DNA from: Planococcus shenhongbingii
Lineage (GTDB): Bacteria > Bacillota > Bacilli > Bacillales_A > Planococcaceae
Reading direction: 5' to 3'
NCBI RefSeq assembly: GCF_030413635.1
Contig: NZ_CP129235.1
Location: forward strand, 1,488,001 to 1,552,000
DNA: 64,000 nucleotides
Positions 17,356 to 25,980 of the stretch are shown here, in pieces. A program made the translations under genes and the position numbers. The notes under the pieces were generated by a model. It ran no database searches. It was not told the origin of the DNA and was given only the letters and a program-made list of their open reading frames with translations. The stretch's first letter is position 1; every line of letters begins with the position of its first letter.

Positions 17356-19152
17356 ATGGCAAATGAATTAATTCAACATAAATTAGCGATACTTCCAGAC
17401 CAGCCTGGCTGTTATTTGATGAAAGACCGTCAAAACACGATCATCTATGTCGGCAAAGCGAAAGTGCTGAAAAACCGCGTGCGATCATATTTTACGGGAA
17501 GCCATGACGCCAAAACACAGCGGCTGGTAGGTGAAATAGAGGATTTTGAATATATCGTAACAAGTTCGGAAAAAGAAGCGCTGATTCTGGAGCTGAACTT
17601 GATCAAAAAGCATGATCCAAAATACAATATCATGCTGAAAGATGATAAGACCTATCCATATTTGAAAATTACAGGCGAGCGCCATCCAAAGCTTATCATC
17701 ACACGGCAAGTGAAGCGGGATAAAGGCAAGTATTTCGGTCCTTATCCCAATGCTTACGCGGCAAGTGAAACGAAGAAATTGCTCGATCGTCTGTATCCGC
17801 TCCGGAAATGCCATACCATGCCTGACCGTGCCTGCCTGTATTACCATATGGGGCAGTGTTTGGCACCGTGCATCAAACCGGTCGAACAGGAAACGTATCA
17901 AAATATGATCGAAGGCATCACGAAATTCCTGAACGGCGGTTTCCGTGAAGTGAAAGAGCAGCTGGTTGAAAAGATGTCGGAAGCCGCTGAGAATTTGGAA
18001 TTTGAGCGGGCCAAGGAATACCGGGATCAGATTATCCATATTGAAACGGTCATGGAAAAGCAGAAAATGGCCATGAACGATTTTACCAACCGCGACATTT
18101 TTGCCTATGCCATCGACAAGGGCTGGATGTGCGTGCAGGTGTTTTTCGTGCGCCAAGGCAAGCTCATTGAGCGCGATGTCTCACTGTTTCCGTTATACCG
18201 CGACCCCCAGGAAGAATTTATGACGTATCTCGGCCAGTTTTACGAGCAGTCACACCATATGAAGCCAAACGAAATCCTGGTTCCGGAAGGCATAGATGCG
18301 GATTTGGTCAGGGAATGGCTCGACCTCCGCGTGCTGGTGCCTCAGCGCGGCAAGAAAAAGGATTTGCTGGATCTGGCGAAGAAAAATGCGGAGATTGCCA
18401 TAAAAGAAAAATTTCAGCTGCTTGAGCGCCAGGAAGAACGGACGGTTGGCGCCTGCATTGAATTGGGAGAAGCGATGAATATTGAAACGCCGCTCCGCAT
18501 CGAAGCGTTTGACAACTCGCATATCCAGGGAGCTGACGCAGTTTCTGCAATGATCACATTTATCGACGGCAAACCGTCGAAAAAAGATTATCGCAAGTAT
18601 AAAACCCGCAATGCCTCGAAACCGGATGATTACGCTGCTATGCGGGAAGTAATCCGGCGCCGCTATTCACGTGTTTTGAAAGATGGGCTTCCACTCCCGG
18701 ACTTGATCGTCATTGATGGAGGAAAAGGGCAGATGGAGTCGGCGCGCGAGATTTTGGAAGACGAACTTGGCTTATCGATTCCGATTGCCGGCCTGGCTAA
18801 AGACGCAAAGCACCAGACTTCTCAGCTTCTATACGGGGATCCAATCGAAGTTGTGCCGTTAAAACGCACAAGTGAAGCGTTTTATCTGCTGCAGCGCATC
18901 CAGGATGAAGTGCACCGATTTGTCATCACATTCCATCGTCAGCTGCGCGGGAAAAATTCCATCCAGTCCGCGCTCGATGACTTGGAAGGCGTAGGGCCAA
19001 AACGCAAGAAGCAATTGTTAAAGCATTTCGGTTCTGTCAAAAAGATAAAAGAAGCGACGATAGAAGAATTGCGCCAGGCGGGCATGCCCGAGAATCTGGC
19101 CAAATCCATTCAGCAGCATTTTGCTCAGCAGGCATTGCCAAGTGAGCAATAA
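17356..19152 (+). CDS. uvrC: Excinuclease ABC subunit C
   Basis: A 598-residue UvrC, making both incisions in nucleotide excision repair with UvrB. The order is an N-terminal GIY-YIG nuclease ([19 protein letters not shown] ... RVRSYF, residues 14-45), a UvrB-interacting UVR helix pair (about 205-235), an RNase H-like C-terminal nuclease with [10 protein letters not shown] and IDGGKGQ, and tandem helix-hairpin-helix motifs ([10 protein letters not shown], near 555). GGGTGAG precedes the ATG. The length is normal. Confidence 0.97.
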   Translation: MANELIQHKLAILPDQPGCYLMKDRQNTIIYVGKAKVLKNRVRSYFTGSHDAKTQRLVGEIEDFEYIVTSSEKEALILELNLIKKHDPKYNIMLKDDKTYPYLKITGERHPKLIITRQVKRDKGKYFGPYPNAYAASETKKLLDRLYPLRKCHTMPDRACLYYHMGQCLAPCIKPVEQETYQNMIEGITKFLNGGFREVKEQLVEKMSEAAENLEFERAKEYRDQIIHIETVMEKQKMAMNDFTNRDIFAYAIDKGWMCVQVFFVRQGKLIERDVSLFPLYRDPQEEFMTYLGQFYEQSHHMKPNEILVPEGIDADLVREWLDLRVLVPQRGKKKDLLDLAKKNAEIAIKEKFQLLERQEERTVGACIELGEAMNIETPLRIEAFDNSHIQGADAVSAMITFIDGKPSKKDYRKYKTRNASKPDDYAAMREVIRRRYSRVLKDGLPLPDLIVIDGGKGQMESAREILEDELGLSIPIAGLAKDAKHQTSQLLYGDPIEVVPLKRTSEAFYLLQRIQDEVHRFVITFHRQLRGKNSIQSALDDLEGVGPKRKKQLLKHFGSVKKIKEATIEELRQAGMPENLAKSIQQHFAQQALPSEQ

Positions 19153-19190
19153 CGTGCTATCGTAAAAACATAATTGAATCACTTGGAAAA

Positions 19191-19434
19191 GTGATGATAG
19201 AGGCGCGAACGTCAATAGTAGCCATTCGGAGATTTGCAGAATCTGTGAAGAGTGGGGAAAGGGGCGGTCGCCGAAGTGTAGAGGGTTTTTGCAAACCCAT
19301 ATGCTGGTCCGGCATTTAAGAAGTGCCGGGCTGTCAGAGTAAATCTCTGGAGGGCTATCTCACATGGACGTTTTTCGTATTCGTACATGATAAAAGAGGT
19401 AGCTTGCCGTAGAACCGGTGAGCTGCCTTTTTTT
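19191..19434 (+). promoter_or_regulatory. Lysine riboswitch (L box) with terminator
   Basis: The aptamer closes with GTGATGATAG (19191-19200) against CTATCTCAC (19355-19363). It contains the conserved L-box blocks AGAGGCGCGAAC, GGGGAAAGGGGCGGTCGCCGAAG and CTGTCAGAGTAAATCTCTGGAGGG. An intrinsic terminator follows (AGGTAGCT...AGCTGCCT, then seven T). High lysine should fold the aptamer and allow termination before lysC. It occupies nearly all of the uvrC-lysC gap. Confidence 0.95.
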
Positions 19435-19497
19435 ATTGCCTGGCACCCAGTGCCCGACATGTTGAGAGCCACATCTTAAAATGTGGGAGTGGATGAA

Positions 19498-20709
19498 ATG
19501 AAGACGATCGTAATGAAGTTTGGCGGGACGTCCGTTGCAACACCCGAAAAAATCATCGAAGTGGCCAAGCGGGCAATCCTTGAAAAAGAAAAAGGCTATC
19601 GTGTAGTAATCGTCGTATCGGCGATGGGCAAAACGACAGATACACTGCTCAAACTGGCAGGGGAAATTTCTGTCGAACCGCCGAAACGGGAAATGGATAT
19701 GCTGTTGGCGACGGGAGAGCAAGTAACAATTTCTCTGCTTGCCATGGCTTTTAAATCATTAGGGCATGAAGCTTTATCGTTCACCGGATGGCAAGCGGGC
19801 ATTGAAACGGAATCCGTTCCACGCAACGCCCGCATCGAAACCGTCCGTACAGAGCGTTTGGAACGGGTTCTGGAAAATGGCTATTTCTGCGTGGTTGCCG
19901 GGTTCCAGGGCGTTGATAAGATTGGCAATATCACGACACTTGGCCGCGGCGGCTCGGATACGACTGCAGTGGCATTGGCAGCTGCGTTAGGGGCCGATAA
20001 ATGTGAGATCTACACCGATGTCGATGGTGTTTATACATCGGATCCGCGTCATGTCACAGGAGCCCGCAAACTCGAGCAGATTTCATATGATGAAATGCTG
20101 GAACTTGCCAATCTCGGTGCAGGCGTCCTGCATCCTCGTGCTGTCGAATTTGCGAAAAACAATAAAGTCCCGTTGTCGGTCAGAGCAAGTTATTCGGATG
20201 AACCGGGCACAATCATACAAGAGGTGATCACTGTGGAGAAAAACTTAATAGTCAGAGGCGTAGCGTTTGAACCTGGAATTGCCCGGGTGACCGTCTCGTA
20301 TGAAAAACCATTCAACGGTTCATTGGCGAATATATTTACGAAACTGGCGGAAAACCATATCGATGTTGACATCATTGTCCAAAGCATCACGGATGAATTC
20401 CCGCCGTCTGTCTCATTTTCCATTAAACAAGACAGCCTGGAAGAAACAAAGCGGGTATTGAATGAATTCCAGTCAGACATTAAATTTTCAAGTGCTAATT
20501 TTGAAGTCGGTTTATCGAAAGTGTCAATTGTCGGATCCGGCATGGTCTCCAATCCCGGGGTAGCTGCACAAATGTTCGATATTCTTCGCTTGCAGGAAAT
20601 TCCAGTGAAGATGGTCAGCACTTCAGAGATTAAAATTTCTGTCGTAGTGCCGGAAGTGGATATGAAAAAATCAGCGATCGCTTTGCATGACGCATTCGGT
20701 TTATCCTGA
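19498..20709 (+). CDS. lysC: Aspartokinase (lysine-sensitive type)
   Basis: A 403-residue aspartate kinase, the first step to lysine, threonine, methionine and diaminopimelate. The kinase domain begins KFGGTSVATPEKI; catalytic and nucleotide motifs include TLGRGGSDTTAVALAAALGA and TDVDGVYTSDPR. Two ACT regulatory domains fill the C-terminal 160 residues. ATG 19498 is chosen because GGGAGTGG lies just before it; GTG 19483 is in frame but overlaps that site. An internal GTG at 20233 with GAGGTGA upstream would give the separate beta subunit known from B. subtilis aspartokinase II. Confidence 0.95.
   Translation: MKTIVMKFGGTSVATPEKIIEVAKRAILEKEKGYRVVIVVSAMGKTTDTLLKLAGEISVEPPKREMDMLLATGEQVTISLLAMAFKSLGHEALSFTGWQAGIETESVPRNARIETVRTERLERVLENGYFCVVAGFQGVDKIGNITTLGRGGSDTTAVALAAALGADKCEIYTDVDGVYTSDPRHVTGARKLEQISYDEMLELANLGAGVLHPRAVEFAKNNKVPLSVRASYSDEPGTIIQEVITVEKNLIVRGVAFEPGIARVTVSYEKPFNGSLANIFTKLAENHIDVDIIVQSITDEFPPSVSFSIKQDSLEETKRVLNEFQSDIKFSSANFEVGLSKVSIVGSGMVSNPGVAAQMFDILRLQEIPVKMVSTSEIKISVVVPEVDMKKSAIALHDAFGLS
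20233..20709 (+). CDS. lysC: Internal in-frame start: aspartokinase beta subunit
   Basis: GTG 20233, in frame with lysC, has GAGGTGA 5 bp upstream and would produce a 158-residue protein (MEKNLIVRGVAFEPG...) made only of the ACT domains. In B. subtilis the aspartokinase II beta subunit arises from an internal start at the equivalent position, so a nested alpha/beta arrangement is likely here. Confidence 0.65.
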   Translation: MEKNLIVRGVAFEPGIARVTVSYEKPFNGSLANIFTKLAENHIDVDIIVQSITDEFPPSVSFSIKQDSLEETKRVLNEFQSDIKFSSANFEVGLSKVSIVGSGMVSNPGVAAQMFDILRLQEIPVKMVSTSEIKISVVVPEVDMKKSAIALHDAFGLS

Positions 20710-20870
20710 TAAAAAGAAGTGAGCACTTCACTAGGCGATGGAAAAAACATGCAGATTTAAGGCTGATAAACAGGAAGCTGCTTTCTTTTAAGTAGATATG
20801 TCAGGAAAATGACAATTCGGCAAATGTTTATAAAGGTAAAATGAAATTATTATTCAAATATAAGAACAAT

Positions 20871-20902
20871 AAAACCCACTGCGCTTTTGCGGAGTGGGTT
20901 TT
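20871..20902. terminator. Bidirectional terminator between lysC and yslB remnant
   Basis: A perfect 10-bp stem, AAAACCCACT / AGTGGGTTTT, with GC-rich inner pairs and A/T runs on both sides. It lies between lysC (plus) and the decayed minus-strand gene. Confidence 0.8.
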
Positions 20903-20907
20903 AAAAT

Positions 20908-21292
20908 TCATGCTTTTTCATGGAGGTCGGTTTTTAAGGTAATGCGGACTTGATTTCTTTTATACTGAGTTTCGACATAGGCTTCGGTTAAATAACCGTC
21001 GATTGCTTGTTTTTGCTGAGCCCGGAATCCAGCTTCTAATTTAAAGCAGCGCTGCTCGACTCAGAAGTAGATAATGGTGCACCATCAAGCATTTCCATGC
21101 TTTTTTTGAGCATCAGTCAGCCGTAATTAGCTTGTCGAAAAAAGTGTTGCGCTTCTTCAAAGGAATGGACGGAAATTTTCCGGGTCAGTAAAGAATATCT
21201 TCTTCATGTTTGCCTAAAGTTTCTGGAAATATATGGTCTCGAATAATTTCATAGCCAAAGTCCCGGGGGATTTCAGGTTGGTTCAAAGTCAT
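20908..21292 (-). pseudogene. Decayed yslB-like (DUF2507) gene
   Basis: Translating the minus strand from ATG 21292 gives MTLNQPEIPRDFGYEIIRDH and continues to HEEDILY, then an in-frame TGA where family members continue YWAGK. After a short deletion and frame change come RKISVHSFEEAQHFFRQANYG, a further stop, then SMEMLDGAPL. After another shift come CFKLEAGFRAQQKQAIDGY and YKRNQVRITLKTDLHEKA with the stop at 20908. These blocks follow B. subtilis YslB in order, and yslB lies between lysC and sdhC there. At least two stops and two frame changes make it non-functional. Confidence 0.85.
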
Positions 21293-21356
21293 CCTAATTC
21301 TACTTTCAATATAATAAATTGCTATTAAAATTCATACGGAAATGCATCGCGTTACC

Positions 21357-21385
21357 TTGACGCTCCCATTTTCGGAGAGTACAAT
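21357..21385 (+). promoter_or_regulatory. Sigma-A-type promoter of sdhCAB
   Basis: TTGACG (21357-21362) and TACAAT (21380-21385) with a 17-bp spacer. It leaves an mRNA leader of about 110 nt before the sdhC start. Confidence 0.75.
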
Positions 21386-21498
21386 AAATATGTCATATTA
21401 TTGTATCATGATGCAAGTGGCAGTCAATGGAAGCTTTCGTGCAAAAGTTCGAATGTCTTTTTTTTTGCTGCGCAACAATGTTTGAGGGAGGTAAAATT

Positions 21499-22110
21499 TT
21501 GGAAAATCGAGAATTTTTAATGCGCAGGTTACATTCCTTGCTCGGTATCATTCCGATCGGTTTGTTCTTGACGCAGCACTTAATCGTCAACCATTTTGCA
21601 ACACAGGGTGAATCGGCATTTAATAATGCATCTCACTTCATGGCGAATCTTCCATTCGTTATCTTCTTGGAGATTTTCGTTATTTATTTACCGTTGCTGT
21701 TTCATGCATTCTACGGTTTATACATAGCGTTTACTTCAAAGCATAATGTGGGCAAATATAGTTATTTGCGCAACACATTATTCACGGCACAACGCTATAC
21801 TGGGGTTTTCCTAGTGATTTTCATCGCATGGCATGTGTTCGAAACCCGTTTCCAAGTAGCAATTGGCAATGCAGCAGATGCAGACTTCAATATGATGGCT
21901 AATATCCTGGACAACCCATTAATGTTAGCGTTTTATATTGTCGGAGTTTTAGCTGCGACTTTCCACTTGGCAAACGGCCTATGGTCTTTCCTTGTTACTT
22001 GGGGAATTACTCAATCGGAAAAAGCTCAAAGAGGTGCAACTTACTTCACACTTGTCGTGTTTGTTGTACTTTCAATCATTGGTATCAGAGCTTTGTTAGC
22101 GTTCGTCTAA
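21499..22110 (+). CDS. sdhC: Succinate dehydrogenase cytochrome b558 subunit
   Basis: A 203-residue di-haem membrane anchor of respiratory complex II with five hydrophobic helices. TTG 21499 (MENREFLMRRLHSLLGIIP) is selected because GGGAGGT lies 6 bp upstream and B. subtilis SdhC starts the same way (NREFYFRRLHSLLG). Conserved haem-ligand histidines are in RRLHSLLG, TQHLIVNH, PLLFHAFYG, IAWHVFE and TFHLANGLW. It passes electrons from SdhB to menaquinone. First gene of sdhCAB. Confidence 0.95.
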   Translation: MENREFLMRRLHSLLGIIPIGLFLTQHLIVNHFATQGESAFNNASHFMANLPFVIFLEIFVIYLPLLFHAFYGLYIAFTSKHNVGKYSYLRNTLFTAQRYTGVFLVIFIAWHVFETRFQVAIGNAADADFNMMANILDNPLMLAFYIVGVLAATFHLANGLWSFLVTWGITQSEKAQRGATYFTLVVFVVLSIIGIRALLAFV

Positions 22111-22155
22111 GAACGTCTGGATTATTGGTGAACTAAAAGAGGAGTGAATACCGAA

Positions 22156-23904
22156 ATGGCGAAAGGCAAACTTACTATTGTCGGGGGCGGCCTAGCTGGA
22201 TTGATGGCAGCTGTTAAAGCAGCCGAAGCAGGCTCACCCGTTGATTTATTTTCTATCGTCCCAGTAAAAAGATCCCACTCGGTTTGTGCTCAAGGCGGGA
22301 TAAATGGGGCTGTAAATACAAAAGGTGAAGGAGATTCACCAGATATTCACTTTGATGACACCGTTTATGGTGGAGACTTCCTGGCAAACCAACGCCCGGT
22401 CAAAGCAATGGCGGACGCAGCACCAGCAATCATCCGCTTATTTGACCGCATGGGTGTTATGTTTAACCGGACTCCGGAAGGATTGCTTGATTTCCGTCGC
22501 TTTGGCGGAACTATGCACCACAGAACGGCATTTGCCGGTGCCACAACTGGCCAGCAATTGCTTTACTCTCTAGATGAGCAAGTTCGACGCCACGAAGTGA
22601 GCGGTCTTGTAACGAAGTACGAAGGCTGGGAATTCCTTGGCCTGGTTCTGGATGACCAAGGCGTCAGCCGAGGCATCACTGCCCAGAACATGACGACTAT
22701 GGAAATCAGAGCGTTCCGTGCAGACGCAGTTATTATGGCCACTGGCGGACCGGGGATCATCTTCGGCAAATCGACGAACTCCGTTATCAACACAGGATCT
22801 GCAGCTTCGATCGTTTATCAGCAAGGTGCATATTATGCGAACGGCGAATTTATTCAAATCCACCCGACAGCGATTCCGGGAGACGATAAACTTCGTCTAA
22901 TGTCTGAATCTGCACGTGGGGAAGGCGGACGTATCTGGACTTATAAAGACGGCAAGCCTTGGTACTTCCTGGAAGAAAAATACCCGGCATATGGTAACTT
23001 GGTGCCTCGGGATATCGCGACTCGCGAAATCTTCGATGTCTGTGTTAACCAGAAACTTGGAATCAACGGCGAAAACATGGTCTATTTGGATCTTTCGCAC
23101 AAAGATCCGAAAGAACTGGACATAAAATTGGGCGGCATCATTGAGATCTATGAGAAATTCACAGGTGATGACCCACGCAAAGTACCGATGAAAATCTTCC
23201 CGGCTGTCCACTATTCAATGGGCGGATTATGGGTTGACGACCATCAATTCACAAGCATCCCAGGCGTGCTTGCTGCCGGTGAATGTGATTATTCACAGCA
23301 CGGCGCGAACCGCTTAGGCGCGAACTCACTGCTGTCTGCCGTTTATGGCGGTATGGTTGCGGGTCCAAATGCGATTGAATATATTCAAGGGCTGGAAGTT
23401 CTTGCAGAAGACCTTCCTTCAGATATCTTTGACCGGGCGGTTGCTGAAGAGCAGCGCAAATGGGAAGAGATCCTGGCCTTGGATGGTACAGAAAACGCCT
23501 ATATTCTACACAAAGAGCTTGGCGAATGGATGACTGACAACGTAACAGTGGTTCGCTACAACGATAGATTGAAAGCAACGGATGAAAAAATCCAGGAGCT
23601 GCTTGAACGTTTCAACCACATCAACATTACGGATACACAGCTTTGGAGCAACCAAGGCGCAATGTTCACACGTCAGTTGAAAAATATGCTACATTTAGCA
23701 CGAGTAATCACCATTGGGGCGTTGCTTCGCAACGAAAGCCGTGGAGCGCATTACAAACCTGATTTCCCAGAGCGCAACGATGAGGAATTCTTGAAAACAA
23801 CAATGGCGAAATTCAACGGATACGATGAGCCGATCTTCCATTATGAAGAGGTTGATACATCCTTGATCGTGCCGCGTAAACGCGATTACTCAGCGAAACA
23901 TTAA
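22156..23904 (+). CDS. sdhA: Succinate dehydrogenase flavoprotein subunit
   Basis: A 582-residue subunit that oxidises succinate to fumarate with covalently bound FAD. The dinucleotide fold IVGGGLAGLMAAVKAAEAG opens the protein, and the FAD-linkage region is VKRSHSVCAQGGINGA. Active-site segments include FIQIHPTAIPGDD, SESARGEGG and HYSMGGLWVD, with AGECDYSQHGANRLGANSLL near residue 375. ATG 22156 is used, with GAGGAGTG upstream; an in-frame GTG at 22144 lies inside that site. Confidence 0.97.
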   Translation: MAKGKLTIVGGGLAGLMAAVKAAEAGSPVDLFSIVPVKRSHSVCAQGGINGAVNTKGEGDSPDIHFDDTVYGGDFLANQRPVKAMADAAPAIIRLFDRMGVMFNRTPEGLLDFRRFGGTMHHRTAFAGATTGQQLLYSLDEQVRRHEVSGLVTKYEGWEFLGLVLDDQGVSRGITAQNMTTMEIRAFRADAVIMATGGPGIIFGKSTNSVINTGSAASIVYQQGAYYANGEFIQIHPTAIPGDDKLRLMSESARGEGGRIWTYKDGKPWYFLEEKYPAYGNLVPRDIATREIFDVCVNQKLGINGENMVYLDLSHKDPKELDIKLGGIIEIYEKFTGDDPRKVPMKIFPAVHYSMGGLWVDDHQFTSIPGVLAAGECDYSQHGANRLGANSLLSAVYGGMVAGPNAIEYIQGLEVLAEDLPSDIFDRAVAEEQRKWEEILALDGTENAYILHKELGEWMTDNVTVVRYNDRLKATDEKIQELLERFNHINITDTQLWSNQGAMFTRQLKNMLHLARVITIGALLRNESRGAHYKPDFPERNDEEFLKTTMAKFNGYDEPIFHYEEVDTSLIVPRKRDYSAKH

Positions 23905-23922
23905 GAAGGGAGCTAATTTACC

Positions 23923-24693
23923 ATGGGTGAAGCAGCAAAAACGGTTATATTTGAAATCGAACGCAGAAACTCTACGAACGAAGAGTCGTATTGGGAAAAG
24001 TTCGAATTGCCATATCGCATGAACATGAATGTCATTTCGGCATTGATGGAGATCCGTCGTAACCCGGTGAACATGGAAGGGAAAAAAACCTCTCCAGTAA
24101 CATGGGACATGAACTGCCTCGAAGAAGTTTGCGGCGCTTGTTCAATGGTTATCAACGGCAAAGCGCGCCAGTCTTGTACGGCGCTCGTTGATCAACTGGA
24201 ACAGCCAATCCGCCTTCAGCCGATGAAAACATTCCCTGTAGTCCGCGACTTGATCGTTGACCGCAGCCGCATGTTCGATTCACTGAAAAAAGTCAAAGCG
24301 TGGATTCCGATTGACGGAACCCACGATCTTGGTGAAGGACCACGTATGCCTGAACGCAAACGCCAGTGGGCTTACGAATTGTCTAAATGCATGACTTGCG
24401 GTGTATGCTTAGAAGCATGCCCGAACGTTAACGACAAATCCGATTTCATCGGACCAGCTCCACTTTCTCAAGTACGTCTTATGAATGCGCACCCAACAGG
24501 CGCCATGAACAAAGACGTCCGCTTAAACTCCATTATGGGTGAAGGCGGATTGGCGAGCTGCGGTAACTCTCAAAACTGTGTAGAATCTTGTCCAAAAGGA
24601 ATTCCTTTGACAACATCAATCGCAGCTTTGAACCGCGACACGACAGTCCAAATGTTCCGCAACTTCTTCGGAAGCGACAGAATGGTAGACTAG
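23923..24693 (+). CDS. sdhB: Succinate dehydrogenase iron-sulfur subunit
   Basis: A 256-residue electron-transfer subunit. Three clusters are encoded in order: a plant-type 2Fe-2S (CLEEVCGACSMVINGKARQSC, near residue 66), 4Fe-4S (CMTCGVCLEACP, near 155) and 3Fe-4S (CGNSQNCVESCPKGIP, near 210). AAGGGAG precedes the ATG, 18 bp after sdhA. The operon has no obvious T-rich terminator immediately after it; a structured repeat follows instead. Confidence 0.97.
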   Translation: MGEAAKTVIFEIERRNSTNEESYWEKFELPYRMNMNVISALMEIRRNPVNMEGKKTSPVTWDMNCLEEVCGACSMVINGKARQSCTALVDQLEQPIRLQPMKTFPVVRDLIVDRSRMFDSLKKVKAWIPIDGTHDLGEGPRMPERKRQWAYELSKCMTCGVCLEACPNVNDKSDFIGPAPLSQVRLMNAHPTGAMNKDVRLNSIMGEGGLASCGNSQNCVESCPKGIPLTTSIAALNRDTTVQMFRNFFGSDRMVD

Positions 24694-24698
24694 TCTTG

Positions 24699-24816
24699 AA
24701 AAGCGGAAGCGTCCGTAAAGCCCCGACAAGCGCTGAAGGGCTTGTAGTGAATGGCGTCCTTTGCCATTCGCAGCAAGGCCGAAGCGACTCGAGGGGCTGG
24801 GCGCTGCAGCTAGACA
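24699..24816 (+). repeat. Structured ~118-bp intergenic repeat, copy D
   Basis: A third full copy of the AAAAGCGG...GCTGCAGCTAGACA element, immediately after sdhB. The stems are AGCGTCC/GGGCGCT (one G-U), AGCCCC/GGGGCT and an apical GAATGGC/GCCATTC hairpin. A truncated further copy starts at 24819 (AAAAGCGGAAGCGCCC). Pairing is conserved with the 15.5-kb copies despite changed sequence. Confidence 0.87.
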
Positions 24817-24864
24817 AGAAAAGCGGAAGCGCCCGCTAAAGGCACTTCAACTTGATCACTATTT

Positions 24865-24890
24865 AAAACCCTGCTTCGGCAGGGTTTTTA
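24865..24890 (+). terminator. Terminator downstream of sdhB and repeat D
   Basis: AAAACCCTGC / GCAGGGTTTT, a perfect 10-bp stem with a TTCG tetraloop and T run. Confidence 0.93.
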
Positions 24891-24974
24891 TTTGGTTTTA
24901 GCGTAAATGCTGAAAGCTAGAATTAAAATTCTTTGCTATACTGATAAAATAAATGTCTATCTGGAGGTTTGATT

Positions 24975-25442
24975 ATGAAAGCCAACTACATCAAGGGTTT
25001 TGAAGAATGGAAAAAAGAGTTTAATTTTTCGGTGCCTGTTCAAGTCCGTTTTTCAGAAACCGACATGTTCGGCCATGTCAATAACACGGTACCAATCATT
25101 TATTTTGAGTTTGCACGGATTGAATACATGAAAGAAATCGGTTTGATGCAAAGATGGCTGGAAGGCGGCAGTGAATTATTTCCGGTGGTTGCTGACATTC
25201 AAGTTGATTATACGCAGCAGGTGTATTTTGATGAAAAGTTGGATGTCCATGTGAAAGTGGATTCGATCGGTAATTCTTCTATCGACGTCCATTACTGGAT
25301 TACCAATGAAAAAGGCGAAACTTGCTTTACGGGCAGAGGGGCGATGGTTCAGATTTCGAAAAAAACCGGGAAAGGCCACCACTGGACCGAGCAGGAAAAA
25401 CAATTGTTCACAAAAAACCATTTAATTTCTGCAAAAAATTAA
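24975..25442 (+). CDS. Acyl-CoA thioesterase (hotdog fold, YsmA-like)
   Basis: A 155-residue 4-hydroxybenzoyl-CoA-thioesterase-like protein. The catalytic segment RFSETDMFGHVNNTVPIIYFEFARIEYM has the conserved aspartate and HVNN turn of the hotdog family. ATG 24975 follows CTGGAGGTT. Its position after sdhB matches B. subtilis ysmA. The physiological substrate is unknown. The sporulation regulator gerE, next to ysmA in B. subtilis, is absent here. Confidence 0.88.
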   Translation: MKANYIKGFEEWKKEFNFSVPVQVRFSETDMFGHVNNTVPIIYFEFARIEYMKEIGLMQRWLEGGSELFPVVADIQVDYTQQVYFDEKLDVHVKVDSIGNSSIDVHYWITNEKGETCFTGRGAMVQISKKTGKGHHWTEQEKQLFTKNHLISAKN

Positions 25443-25517
25443 GTGAGTTCTTGCCATATTAATAAAAAACCGTCACTATAGATAGAGTAGATTTGTAGCC
25501 AAGGAGTGGTGATTTCA

Positions 25518-25970
25518 ATGAATGATAACAGCAAACACAATCTCCATGATTCGGAACGCATCGCGTTTATGGAAAAGGAACTTCGGTATATTTCCGGCAT
25601 CATTAAGCAAAAGGGCCGGGAAATCTTAAATGCTTATACAATTACACCACCTCAGTTTATCGCCTTGCAATGGCTTTTTGAACATGGGGATATGACAATT
25701 GGTGACCTTTCCAATAAAATGTACTTAGCTTTTAGCACCACCACAGACCTGGTTGACCGAATGGAAAAAAACGAATTGGTTGTACGAATCCGTGAAGAAC
25801 AGGACCGAAGAGTGGTCCGCATCAAGTTATTAAAAGAAGGCGAACGCATTATTGAAGAAGTGATCGAGAAACGACAGGACTATCTGAAAAGTGTTCTCGC
25901 CGATTTCAACGAAGAAGAAGTTCAGCAATTATCCTTGTTGCTTGAGAAACTTCACAACAACATGAAATAG
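25518..25970 (+). CDS. MarR-family transcriptional regulator (YsmB-like)
   Basis: A 150-residue winged-helix regulator with the MarR core: PPQFIALQWLFEHGDMTIGDLSNKM, the recognition helix STTTDLVDRMEKNELV and the wing RIREEQDRRVVRIKL. ATG 25518 is used (AAGGAGTGGTGAT upstream). Placement just before the glutamate racemase gene matches ysmB-racE in B. subtilis. Ligand and targets are unknown. Confidence 0.88.
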   Translation: MNDNSKHNLHDSERIAFMEKELRYISGIIKQKGREILNAYTITPPQFIALQWLFEHGDMTIGDLSNKMYLAFSTTTDLVDRMEKNELVVRIREEQDRRVVRIKLLKEGERIIEEVIEKRQDYLKSVLADFNEEEVQQLSLLLEKLHNNMK

Positions 25971-25980
25971 AATTGAGGCG

